64,000 nucleotides of DNA from Candidatus Woesearchaeota archaeon (GCA_018676855.1 JABHDY010000003.1:1-64000), one strand, 5' to 3'. Positions 1 to 6,467 are shown, numbered from the stretch's first letter. The notes: generated from the letters alone by a model not told the origin. Made by a program: numbers and translations.

Positions 1-119
1 AAGAACTTTTTAAACTTATTGATGGGAGCTTTTCTTTTTTGTTTCAAAGATAAAAACTCAGCGGTTAACAAGTTAACCTTGCCACCCCATAAAGGGGTGG
101 AGACTTAACATCGTTAAGT
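1..119. repeat. 119-bp exact direct repeat, left copy
   Basis: Identical base for base to 3041-3159. It begins at the window edge, so it may be longer. It contains a T-rich stretch followed by GTTAAC-rich sequence and one complete 37-bp double-hairpin site at its right end. The identity stops one base after the GTTAAG arm. Such perfect identity next to non-identical related sites points to recent duplication or gene conversion. Confidence 0.97.
82..118. repeat. Double-hairpin cassette-boundary site, copy 1
   Basis: Stem CCACCCC/GGGGTGG around loop ATAAA, linker AGA, then CTTAAC-ATC-GTTAAG, a second 6-bp hairpin with a 3-nt loop. This geometry (7+5+7+3+6+3+6 = 37 bp) is the same in all five copies. 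It lies just past the 3' end of the metzincin-like lipoprotein gene. The upstream bases TTAACAAGTTAA could pair with the second hairpin as an alternative fold. Confidence 0.85.
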
Positions 120-183
120 TTAATTTGAAAACTCCCTATTTAGAACAATGATACTCTTCTTTCTTGTGTTGTTGCCCTAAAAA

Positions 184-2070
184 TTAATTGATGACAATGT
201 TTACCGGATTACTCCATTGCCCTCTTACGAAAACTTTAACTTCTTTTTCACCAGGCTCCATGTCTTCTGGAATTAAAATTGGAATTGCGACACAGATTTG
301 ATCATCGTTAAAATTTTCTAGAGGGAATTGTCTATCGCCAATGTAAACAGTAGGATTGTAAATATTACCTCTAAACCCAGTGTAGCATCCTCTGGCTGAA
401 GTGAACCTGAATCCCATAATCCACATTGTTTCACCTCTTTCAAATTGATCTTGAGAATCTTGACTGGGCTGTAGTAATCCAAATTGAACACTCTCTCCTC
501 TTACCTCTTCAATTAAAGGAGGCCCATTCATTATATCAATACCTCTTGCTTCAACATCTAATAATTCATATACATTTCTTTTAGTAGTTCCAATGGGGAG
601 CTTGTATAATAAACGAAATACTTCTATCTCTTCAGGCAAAGGAAATAAAGAAGAGATTCGACCATACATAATTCTACTCTGAAAAGAAGCAAAGTGCCAA
701 GGGTGATAATAACCTAAGGCATGACCTAATTCATGAACTGTAATTGATTCAGATGCTTCTTCTAATAATAATGCTCTAGCAAAGTAGATATGGCCCCCAA
801 CAATCTCGTCTCCAGCAATAAGTGTATCCCCTTGAGCTCCAAATCTTCTCCAATCAGGAGCTTCAATCGAGATAAAATATTTATCATATAATTCTTGCAA
901 TTCGGGATGTTCATTTAAAAAGATAACATCGTAAACTCCGCCTGTTAAACTGCTTATCCTCTCCTCGATAGTTCTTCGTACCTGCTGACCTGCAACTGTA
1001 TCCCATCCCTGCTTAAATAGAATTGGGATGTGACAATCAGCTGGGTTCCACCTAGCGATAGGAGTTCTAATGTTAAGAAAATCATCATTTTCCACTAACT
1101 CGCTTTCATGTAAAACATCAGGATTGCTAGTAGTAAACACTTCAAAAAAGTATCTGATCTGGTTCTCAGATAATGGGCTTTCTGTTAACAACTCAATATC
1201 TGAACTGCAAGAATTATCTCTTTCTATAATCTGAATTGAGGTGATTTCTCTAGGGTTTAAATTAGTAATTGTTGATTGTCCATCAACAGATAGCCTTAAT
1301 TGATATTCTCCCAATTGATTAGGTGCTCTAATACGAAAAAATGCAATTATGTCTTCAGGAAGATTTGTAAGCCAATCAATATCTTCTTTGACTGATATTG
1401 TTATTGGTTCTTCCCAACCAGCGATAGAAAAATCAAATGAACCCAGATGATTAGATGAGGGATAAATAAAATTATCTCCTTGATCAGGAAATCCTTCTGC
1501 TTCAATGCTAAAAGTAATACTCCTCCCATTTGGTTCTCCTTCTATTTCAAGATAACATGGGATTTCAGTTCCTGGATTAACTATAGGTTTACAATGTAAT
1601 GAAACTGTTCCTCTTTCTTCTGCTTCTTTGCATTTCCCTTCCTCACAGATATATTTTTCACCCAAGTTAGAACAATCAAAGGTATGGTCTCCTCTATAGT
1701 TACCATCCTCACAGACGTATTCTTGAAGTCGTCTTTCATCACTCCAACACCCATCAGATTTAACTTTCTCTCTTCCAGAATATCGTAAGGTTACATTTCC
1801 TGCTTCCTCATAGTTTCTTCCACCATCTGAATCTTCACATTCAATGTTAAGTTTCCTAACTTCACTTTTAAGACTTCTTAATTTAGATGAGACTTTAAAA
1901 CCAAATTTCGCCTCTCCCACGAGTGCATCATCTTCTGAAAGAACGTAACTTAATTCTGAATCATTAAGACTATCAAATTTATCTGCTAATTCGTCTTCGG
2001 AGATCTCTTCAGCACAACCAACTAAAAAAACTAATAATACAAGGGCAACAACTAAACGCGTCTTTTTCAT
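184..2070 (-). CDS. Secreted lipoprotein, metzincin-type zinc peptidase
   Basis: Predicted secreted, lipid-anchored metallopeptidase of 628 residues. The N-terminus MKKTRLVVALVLLVFLVGC is a lipoprotein signal with lipobox LVGC. Residues about 446-456 read HELGHALGYYH, the full HExxHxxGxxH zinc site of metzincins. It is followed by IMYG at about residue 470, a plausible Met-turn. An N-terminal cysteine-rich module (about residues 75-150) matches the small protein at 31255-31605. The ATG at 2070 is preferred because it gives a clean signal peptide; the longer frame begins with TTG at 2091. It is the only gene of cassette unit A, with a terminal inverted repeat on each side. Substrate unknown. 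Confidence 0.8.
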   Translation of the reverse strand: MKKTRLVVALVLLVFLVGCAEEISEDELADKFDSLNDSELSYVLSEDDALVGEAKFGFKVSSKLRSLKSEVRKLNIECEDSDGGRNYEEAGNVTLRYSGREKVKSDGCWSDERRLQEYVCEDGNYRGDHTFDCSNLGEKYICEEGKCKEAEERGTVSLHCKPIVNPGTEIPCYLEIEGEPNGRSITFSIEAEGFPDQGDNFIYPSSNHLGSFDFSIAGWEEPITISVKEDIDWLTNLPEDIIAFFRIRAPNQLGEYQLRLSVDGQSTITNLNPREITSIQIIERDNSCSSDIELLTESPLSENQIRYFFEVFTTSNPDVLHESELVENDDFLNIRTPIARWNPADCHIPILFKQGWDTVAGQQVRRTIEERISSLTGGVYDVIFLNEHPELQELYDKYFISIEAPDWRRFGAQGDTLIAGDEIVGGHIYFARALLLEEASESITVHELGHALGYYHPWHFASFQSRIMYGRISSLFPLPEEIEVFRLLYKLPIGTTKRNVYELLDVEARGIDIMNGPPLIEEVRGESVQFGLLQPSQDSQDQFERGETMWIMGFRFTSARGCYTGFRGNIYNPTVYIGDRQFPLENFNDDQICVAIPILIPEDMEPGEKEVKVFVRGQWSNPVNIVIN

Positions 2071-2159
2071 AATAACACTGTTAGTCTTCAAAGACTTTTA
2101 AACTTTTGGGCAACAACACTCTATGTACGGGAGTTTTCAAACTCCTCGCTAACGCTCGA

Positions 2160-2196
2160 CCTGGACATAAAGTCCAGGAAGCTTAACATCGTTAAG
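2160..2196. repeat. Double-hairpin cassette-boundary site, copy 2
   Basis: Stem CCTGGAC/GTCCAGG, loop ATAAA, linker AAG, then CTTAAC-ATC-GTTAAG. The stem sequence differs from copy 1 on both arms while pairing is kept, so structure rather than primary sequence is conserved. Read on the minus strand, the bases after the hairpin include GAGCGTTAGC, reminiscent of an integron attC 3' end. Confidence 0.85.
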
Positions 2197-2238
2197 TCTA
2201 ATTTTTATCTTTGAAAGTTAAAATTAAAAAGAAAAGCC

Positions 2239-3024
2239 CTATAACTTCCTCCAATCAGGAAGTTGATGTTTAACAGAATTCAAAGGAATAGCTTGAATTG
2301 TTTTATTCTTAGTATCAAAAATCATTACTCCATTAGCAAAAGTACCATTTGCAACACTTGGACCATGAAGCCAAACAGGAGTATCGGGCAATTTTACTTT
2401 TTCAAATCCAAAATGTTTAACATCATTTGGAGTGAAAAAATACATTCCTTCTTTGTGATCATGGCCAGAGATACTAATAAAACAATTCTTACTTTTAATA
2501 AAATCAAAATGTTTCTTTAATTCTTTAGGTTCTGAGTATTCAAATCTAGTTGTTCCTACAAGATCTGGAAATGCATAATGTGAAATAAAAATCCTTAATC
2601 CATCAACATTTAAAACCAAAAATTCTGAAAGCTTGGCTAAAAATTGTCTATCTGCCTTTGTTAACATTGGATTTAAAGTATCTTCATCATACAAATACAA
2701 CTTTCCTTTAGAAATCTTTTTCTTTGTTTGATAATCTAAAGCATACCAATTTTTAGGATATTTAATTTCTGCTTTATATGTTGGGATTTTTTCTATTGAA
2801 TATAAATCATGGTTCCCAACAACAATGTGGTCACATTCTTTCTTAACAATTTTTATTACTTCACTAGCATTTCTTGATCTAAGATAATGATAATATGGAA
2901 CACTATAACCTGCAAGGTCTCCTAAACAAATAATTTTATCACATTTTTTATTTTTTAAAATTTTAAGAGCATTCTTCAATGAATTAACATCTTCATGAAT
3001 ATCAGAGAGTATTCCTATTTTCAT
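2239..3024 (-). CDS. Calcineurin-like metallophosphoesterase
   Basis: Predicted metal-dependent phosphoesterase, 261 residues. The family motifs appear in order: GILSDIHED (DxH) at the N-terminus, CLGDLAGY (GDxxG), VGNHDLYS (GNHD), a lone His in FISHYAF, and GHDHKEG (GHxH). These supply a two-metal site. There is no signal peptide, so it should act in the cytoplasm. The start is set at the ATG giving MKIGILSD; the codon before it is TTG. It is the sole gene of cassette unit B. The substrate cannot be read from sequence; DNA, nucleotide or phosphoprotein are all possible for this fold. Confidence 0.88.
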   Translation of the reverse strand: MKIGILSDIHEDVNSLKNALKILKNKKCDKIICLGDLAGYSVPYYHYLRSRNASEVIKIVKKECDHIVVGNHDLYSIEKIPTYKAEIKYPKNWYALDYQTKKKISKGKLYLYDEDTLNPMLTKADRQFLAKLSEFLVLNVDGLRIFISHYAFPDLVGTTRFEYSEPKELKKHFDFIKSKNCFISISGHDHKEGMYFFTPNDVKHFGFEKVKLPDTPVWLHGPSVANGTFANGVMIFDTKNKTIQAIPLNSVKHQLPDWRKL

Positions 3025-3040
3025 CAATTAAGTGATTTTA

Positions 3041-3159
3041 AAGAACTTTTTAAACTTATTGATGGGAGCTTTTCTTTTTTGTTTCAAAGATAAAAACTCA
3101 GCGGTTAACAAGTTAACCTTGCCACCCCATAAAGGGGTGGAGACTTAACATCGTTAAGT
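3041..3159. repeat. 119-bp exact direct repeat, right copy
   Basis: Same 119 bases as at the left window edge. It sits directly upstream of the phosphoesterase start (minus strand), so the T-rich part may serve as that gene's promoter region. It ends in boundary site 3. Confidence 0.97.
3122..3158. repeat. Double-hairpin cassette-boundary site, copy 3
   Basis: Identical to copy 1 as part of the 119-bp repeat: CCACCCC/GGGGTGG with loop ATAAA, linker AGA, then CTTAAC-ATC-GTTAAG. Confidence 0.85.
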
Positions 3160-3200
3160 ACAATTTTAAGGGCACCTCTTCCCGTAGTTTTTGCACGTTT

Positions 3201-3380
3201 TTATGGATAATCTAACACCGCTTCAAAAAAATAATAAAAAATGAAGACTGTGTTAGTTAATCTCTGAGCACAATATTGATAAAAACATGCAACAGCATTA
3301 TGAGCAATCCTCAACAAGTTCGAAGAACATATGCCCACTGTGTTCACATATGTACAATTTTCTACGAAAACTTTGCTCAT
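3201..3380 (-). CDS. Doubtful 59-residue ORF in cassette unit C
   Basis: An open frame of 59 codons beginning MSKVFVENC, in the same orientation as the genes of the other units. It is cysteine-rich and ends in a hydrophobic stretch. Another ATG at 3384 in a different frame opens a 28-codon peptide, MNEQSFRRKLYICEHSGHM..., whose YICEHSGH vaguely recalls desulforedoxin-like zinc or iron knuckles. Neither has a clear Shine-Dalgarno site, and the region is full of inverted repeats, so either may be chance. Function unknown. Confidence 0.2.
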   Translation of the reverse strand: MSKVFVENCTYVNTVGICSSNLLRIAHNAVACFYQYCAQRLTNTVFIFYYFFEAVLDYP

Positions 3381-3433
3381 TCATGCTTAAAACTTCGTTG
3401 GCGACCTTAAAACTTGCTTTGACAAGCAAAGCA

Positions 3434-3470
3434 CCTGGGGATGAACCCCAGGGAACTTAACATCGTTATG
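3434..3470. repeat. Double-hairpin cassette-boundary site, copy 4
   Basis: Stem CCTGGGG/CCCCAGG, loop ATGAA, linker GAA, then CTTAAC-ATC-GTTATG. The second stem has one mismatch (T opposite T), intermediate between the CTTAAC/GTTAAG and CATAAC/GTTATG versions. A further hairpin CTTTG-ACAAG-CAAAG lies directly to the left. Confidence 0.85.
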
Positions 3471-3497
3471 CAGAATTATTACTCGGAGGCATTAGAA

Positions 3498-4178
3498 CTA
3501 TTTAATCAATAAGAAACCTAAACTCTTCTTTGGTTCGCTGTCATAAACTCCATTAACCAACTTCTCAAAAATAGGCCATTCTCTATGATAAACATAAGCA
3601 GTATTCTTAACTTTAAATAAATTAGGACTAGCAATTACAAAAGCAAGTTCTTCAATCAAATATTTAACACCAGCATCAATGGCTTTATCCATTTTAACTG
3701 TCTCTTTAATTTTTCCTTTCAAAACTTCCTCTGTTGTTTCTCTCGCATCTTTTCTAAAATCAGCATTATTATCATAAAGATCTTTAACAAAAATTAATGA
3801 TTTTTTATATTCTTCTTTAGGAATAATATCAACATCCCAATCAATAATTTTAAAATCTGATTTTTTAGATAGAGAATCAATAGCTCTTTGAGTATGATTT
3901 TTCATCCGATTAGAATTCAATCTAGCTTTCTTCTTTGCAGTCTTTACATCATAACCAAGAGCTTTGTAAGTATGCTCTGCAGGTTCGTTTGGAATAAGAA
4001 TTCGTATCTTTGAAAATTTATCATTAACACATTTAATTAAATTATCAATAACTTCTTTCTTAAAATAACTATTTCCTACACTCATCCAGACAATAGCTAG
4101 TCCTTTATTTTTTAGAATACTATAACCATTATCATAAACATGACCTTTTAGACCGAGTTTAACATTACAATTATTCAT
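3498..4178 (-). CDS. tRNA-dependent cyclodipeptide synthase (CDPS)
   Basis: Predicted to join two aminoacyl-tRNAs into a cyclodipeptide (2,5-diketopiperazine). The 226-residue protein matches the AlbC family along its length: MSVGNSYF (residues 32-39) aligns with AlbC ISAGNSYF, placing the catalytic serine at S33. N36 matches AlbC N40. KYLIEE supplies Y173 and E177 (AlbC Y178, E182), and VYHREWPI supplies Y197 (AlbC Y202). A basic helix (KKKARLNSNRMKNHTQR) matches the tRNA-binding region. The start is ATG 4178, with a TATA-like TTATAAAT about 25 bases upstream; a longer frame to 4289 would run through the boundary hairpin. No tailoring enzyme adjoins it. Confidence 0.88.
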   Translation of the reverse strand: MNNCNVKLGLKGHVYDNGYSILKNKGLAIVWMSVGNSYFKKEVIDNLIKCVNDKFSKIRILIPNEPAEHTYKALGYDVKTAKKKARLNSNRMKNHTQRAIDSLSKKSDFKIIDWDVDIIPKEEYKKSLIFVKDLYDNNADFRKDARETTEEVLKGKIKETVKMDKAIDAGVKYLIEELAFVIASPNLFKVKNTAYVYHREWPIFEKLVNGVYDSEPKKSLGFLLIK

Positions 4179-4198
4179 AATTAAAACTAAATTATAAT

Positions 4199-4208
4199 AA
4201 TTTATAAG
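4199..4208 (-). promoter_or_regulatory. TATA box of the cyclodipeptide synthase gene
   Basis: On the minus strand CTTATAAATT lies about 25 bases before the ATG at 4178, as expected for an archaeal TATA box with a short or absent leader. It supports the unit carrying its own promoter, unlike most integron cassettes. Confidence 0.5.
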
Positions 4209-4264
4209 TTTTCTTATTGATTTAGGGCCTCCTGCGTCATAACTTGCTCGACTGACGTCTCGCA

Positions 4265-4301
4265 CATGGGGGTGAACCCCATGCTGCATAACATCGTTAT
4301 G
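4265..4301. repeat. Double-hairpin cassette-boundary site, copy 5
   Basis: Stem CATGGGG/CCCCATG, loop GTGAA, linker CTG, then CATAAC-ATC-GTTATG. Here both arms of the second stem have changed together relative to copies 1-3 (T to A on one side, A to T on the other), a true compensatory pair. It is the right-hand end of the array; the next gene is on the opposite strand. Confidence 0.85.
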
Positions 4302-4361
4302 TCCAATTGAAAAAGAGCACTCGTAGAATATTTTATATATCTAATATCATCTTAAGATAAT

Positions 4362-4925
4362 ATGGAACTAGGAAAAACACTTTATGTAACTAATAGAAAA
4401 CAATGGCGTTCATGGCTCGTTAAAAATCATAAGATAGAAAAAGAAATCTGGCTTATTTATTATAGAAAATCTTCTGGTAAAAGAAGAATCCCATACAATG
4501 ATGCAGTGGAAGAGGCACTTTGTTATGGTTGGATAGATGGCATTGTGAAGGGGATAGATGAAGAAACATTTTCTCAGAGATTTACTCCAAGAAGATCAGA
4601 TAGCACACTTTCACAAATGAACAAGGAACGTATTTATAGACTTATTGAACAAAAGAAAATGACCTCTAAAGGTCTTACTGCAGTTAAACATGTGTTTGAT
4701 AATTCATCAAAAAATCAAAAATGTATCATCAAAGCAGACATTCTCAAATCTTTGAAAGAAGACAAAATAACTTGGGAAAACTTTCAAAAATTTCCTGAAT
4801 CATACAAACGTATTCGTATTGAATGGATAGAAGGAGCCAGAACTCGCCCTGAACAGTTTAAGAAGAGACTAGAATATTTTCTTAAAATGACTGCAAAGAA
4901 TAAAAAATATGGTGTGGTACAGTAA
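4362..4925 (+). CDS. YdeI/OmpD-associated family protein
   Basis: A 187-residue cytoplasmic protein of the YdeI/OmdA family. Recognisable features are the N-terminal WRSWLVKNH, then EIWLIYYRKSSGK, the signature EALCYGWIDGIVKGID, and QRFTPRRSDSTLSQMNKER (about residues 70-90), in the usual order and at usual length. Family members have been linked to bacteriocin or peptide resistance in bacteria, but the molecular activity is not established. A TATA-like TTTATATAT lies about 25 bases before the start. It stands alone on the plus strand between the cassette array and a minus-strand membrane operon. Confidence 0.85.
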   Translation: MELGKTLYVTNRKQWRSWLVKNHKIEKEIWLIYYRKSSGKRRIPYNDAVEEALCYGWIDGIVKGIDEETFSQRFTPRRSDSTLSQMNKERIYRLIEQKKMTSKGLTAVKHVFDNSSKNQKCIIKADILKSLKEDKITWENFQKFPESYKRIRIEWIEGARTRPEQFKKRLEYFLKMTAKNKKYGVVQ

Positions 4926-4959
4926 TAAATCAATGCGGAGAATTAAGAAAATAAAAAAA

Positions 4960-5160
4960 TTATTTCTTTATCATTGCCATTAACGGTTTAATCAAGAACA
5001 CAACAAATACGATCACGTACCAATACCATGCTAATGATGTTACTGCAGTCCAATACTTTGCCACAAAAAACGCAAATGCAACCATTGCTACTTCATCGGA
5101 AGCTACGTCAATCAACGTAAACTTTTTCTTTTTATAATTAAACAAATTTGCTAATCCCAT
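4960..5160 (-). CDS. Small membrane protein, third of three tandem paralogs
   Basis: A 66-residue protein with two predicted membrane segments joined by the motif TSLAWYWYVIVFV. The two genes upstream carry LSLDWYWYGLIFV and SSLEWYWYGLIFI at the same place, so the three arose by tandem duplication. The start has Shine-Dalgarno GAGGTAA about 8 bases upstream, the same as its neighbour. It is last in the operon that starts with the DUF4013-like gene. No known function. Confidence 0.75.
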   Translation of the reverse strand: MGLANLFNYKKKKFTLIDVASDEVAMVAFAFFVAKYWTAVTSLAWYWYVIVFVVFLIKPLMAMIKK

Positions 5161-5167
5161 TTTTATT

Positions 5168-5371
5168 TTACCTCTTAATATATGTTTTATAAATTGGTTT
5201 TGCTCCTGCTACTACAAAAATTAGTCCATACCAATACCAATCTAAACTAAGTAACGGTGTCCAAAGTTTTGCTATCATTAAAAAGAATGCAGCAACACTA
5301 ATTTTTACTAGCCCAATATCTTTCCAATCTAATTCTTTTATTTTCCTATTCCAGAATGTTACTAATGTCAT
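5168..5371 (-). CDS. Small membrane protein, second of three tandem paralogs
   Basis: 67 residues, basic N-terminus (WNRKIKELDWKDIG), two hydrophobic segments, central LSLDWYWYGLIFVV and a basic tail YKTYIKR. The paired segments suggest a hairpin in the membrane with both ends cytoplasmic. The gap to the preceding gene is three bases. Shine-Dalgarno GAGGTAA precedes the ATG. Function unknown. Confidence 0.75.
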   Translation of the reverse strand: MTLVTFWNRKIKELDWKDIGLVKISVAAFFLMIAKLWTPLLSLDWYWYGLIFVVAGAKPIYKTYIKR

Positions 5372-5374
5372 TAT

Positions 5375-5605
5375 TTAATTACCTCTTCTTTTTAAATATT
5401 TTAATAGATGGATAACTGGATGTATTATTGTAATGATAAATATTAATCCGTACCAATACCATTCAAGACTTGATAACCAATCCATAACCGTATAAAATTC
5501 AGACTTAACAGAAGAATAGAATAAACCTAACGCTACCAATGAAATTGTTGCAAAGACAATGTCCAATAATGTAATTATCTTTTTTTTCTGAGCATCTTTT
5601 ATCAT
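5375..5605 (-). CDS. Small membrane protein, first of three tandem paralogs
   Basis: 76 residues with basic N-terminus (DAQKKKIITLLD), two hydrophobic segments and the family motif SSLEWYWYGLIFI, ending in a basic LLKYLKRRGN. Its ATG overlaps the stop of the upstream DUF4013-like gene by four bases, so translation is probably coupled. Function unknown; possibly small subunits accompanying the larger membrane protein. Confidence 0.75.
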   Translation of the reverse strand: MIKDAQKKKIITLLDIVFATISLVALGLFYSSVKSEFYTVMDWLSSLEWYWYGLIFIITIIHPVIHLLKYLKRRGN

Positions 5606-6165
5606 TGTACTTTTCTCCTATAAAAGTCTGCTAAAAAGATGTATTGTGTAAAGGTTCCAGCAGGAATACCTACAAGCACTATCCACATCAGAAAGAAAAC
5701 AATGGTTAACAAAATGGTTTTTAACACAACAATGATATACTCAACAAAATTATCAAAAACTGATTTTATTATTTCAATTTCAAAAAATGAAATTATTGTT
5801 TGTTTCGTAAAGAAATTAATTGTTAATATTGGAACTACAAATAGGCTAAGGAAAAATCGTACAATTCCTGCAATCCAAGGACTAAGTACTGTCAAGATAA
5901 AAATAAGGATACCATATACAAGAATAAATGGAATAGATTTGAGAAACATTAAAACTCCCAAATGTAAGTCTTGACTAAATTTAAATGAAGGTAATTCAGA
6001 AAACTTCCCTTTACAAAACTCTTGAACAATTCGGATAGTATAACCACCTAATGCGAACCATCCTATAATAGGTAAAAAGATCCAGAGAATATTTAACAAA
6101 CCTATTGATCTGTTAAATGGATATTTAAATGCAGTTGTAAAATCTAAAATCGCTGTCTTTTTCAT
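5602..6165 (-). CDS. DUF4013-like multi-pass membrane protein
   Basis: 187 residues with about five hydrophobic segments. The stretch IIGWFALGGYTIRIVQEFCKGK followed by LPSFKFSQDLHLGVLMFLKSIP resembles the DUF4013 pattern (glycine-rich turn, basic loop, LPxF/W, second helix pair). It heads a four-gene operon, with a TATA-like TTTATAAAC about 25 bases before the ATG on the minus strand. The role is unknown in this family. Confidence 0.65.
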   Translation of the reverse strand: MKKTAILDFTTAFKYPFNRSIGLLNILWIFLPIIGWFALGGYTIRIVQEFCKGKFSELPSFKFSQDLHLGVLMFLKSIPFILVYGILIFILTVLSPWIAGIVRFFLSLFVVPILTINFFTKQTIISFFEIEIIKSVFDNFVEYIIVVLKTILLTIVFFLMWIVLVGIPAGTFTQYIFLADFYRRKVQ

Positions 6166-6227
6166 ACACGTAGGTAATGTAAAAGAGTTTATAAAACTAA
6201 CTAAAAAGAAAATAAAAGAAAAAAAAA

Positions 6228-6467
6228 TTATTCTTTTTTATTTGCCAATTTAGCTATCCATATTGTTGCAATGACAGCTATTACCGTTACAATTAATGCA
6301 TATACCCATGGTCCACCTGAAGAAAGCATACAAAGTGCTCCCGCACCTTCTGTTCCACACGGCCCAATAAATAGCGCTTTAATTGCATCGTTCCATGCAA
6401 GTGCTGCAACAAGTCCAAAAGCGGCAATCATTAATGCCGATACTTTTTCCATTACGTCTTTTCTCAT
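6228..6467 (-). CDS. DUF5654-like small membrane protein
   Basis: 79 residues starting MRKDVMEKVSALMIAAFGL. Two membrane segments flank AALAWNDAIKALF, the hallmark of the archaeal DUF5654 family, and the second ends TIWIAKLANKKE. The ATG at 6467 is preferred because GGGGAGGT lies just before it; the longer frame would begin with TTG and translate the Shine-Dalgarno site. Four residues of the loop (GPCGTEGAGALC) suggest a possible disulfide outside the cell. Function unknown. Confidence 0.75.
   Translation of the reverse strand: MRKDVMEKVSALMIAAFGLVAALAWNDAIKALFIGPCGTEGAGALCMLSSGGPWVYALIVTVIAVIATIWIAKLANKKE

Larger units (their letters stand above)
119..2196 (-). other. Cassette unit A (metzincin-like lipoprotein)
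   Basis: Unit between boundary sites 1 and 2 carrying one minus-strand gene. Its two ends are complementary: TTTGAAAACTCCC (123-135) and GTGTTGTTGCCC (about 163-176) on the left reappear as reverse complements at about 2105-2118 (GGGCAACAACAC) and 2130-2142 (GGGAGTTTTCAAA). These arms are specific to this unit. Whether the unit moves as a block is inference. Confidence 0.7.
2197..3158 (-). other. Cassette unit B (phosphoesterase)
   Basis: Unit between sites 2 and 3 with one minus-strand gene. Left-end bases TTTTTATCTTTGAAA and AAAAAGAAAAGC (about 2203-2236) are the reverse complement of GCTTTTCTTTTTT and TTTCAAAGATAAAAA near 3069-3097, so the unit is bracketed by a private imperfect inverted repeat, as in units A, C and D. 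Confidence 0.65.
3159..3470. other. Cassette unit C, short unit of nested inverted repeats
   Basis: About 310 bases between sites 3 and 4 without a convincing gene. End arms pair: TTTTAAGGGCACC (about 3165-3177) with GGCGACCTTAAAA (about 3400-3412). Inside are CTAACAC...GTGTTAG (about 3211-3256), GCATTATGAGCAA against TTGCTCATTCATGC, and ACATATG...CATATGT (about 3327-3354). This could be a structured RNA, a decayed cassette, or the home of the small ORF listed separately. Confidence 0.5.
3471..4301 (-). other. Cassette unit D (cyclodipeptide synthase)
   Basis: Unit between sites 4 and 5. The left end carries GGAGGC and then AATCAATAAGAAA (about 3484-3520, overlapping the gene's stop). The right end carries TTTCTTATTGATTTAGGGCCTCC (about 4209-4232), its reverse complement with small changes. 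The arrangement matches the private end-to-end inverted repeats of units A, B and C. Confidence 0.65.

Noticed and set aside
3325-3345. tRNA-like GTTCGAA loop in unit C
   Set aside because: No acceptor stem, D-arm or anticodon arm can be drawn around it; GTTCGAAGAAC is just a short palindrome.
4179-4289. N-terminal extension of the cyclodipeptide synthase
   Set aside because: It would translate the boundary hairpin and its own TATA box, and CDPS proteins align from the ATG at 4178.
82-4301. The five boundary sites as canonical class 1-type attC sites
   Set aside because: The AAC and GTT arms are only three bases apart within the second hairpin. Complementarity between the outer arms is 3-6 bp and inconsistent, and no integrase is in the window. 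Kept as an integron-like hypothesis only.
1-4301. CRISPR array
   Set aside because: Repeats are hundreds to thousands of bases apart with genes between them, vary in sequence, and no cas gene is present.
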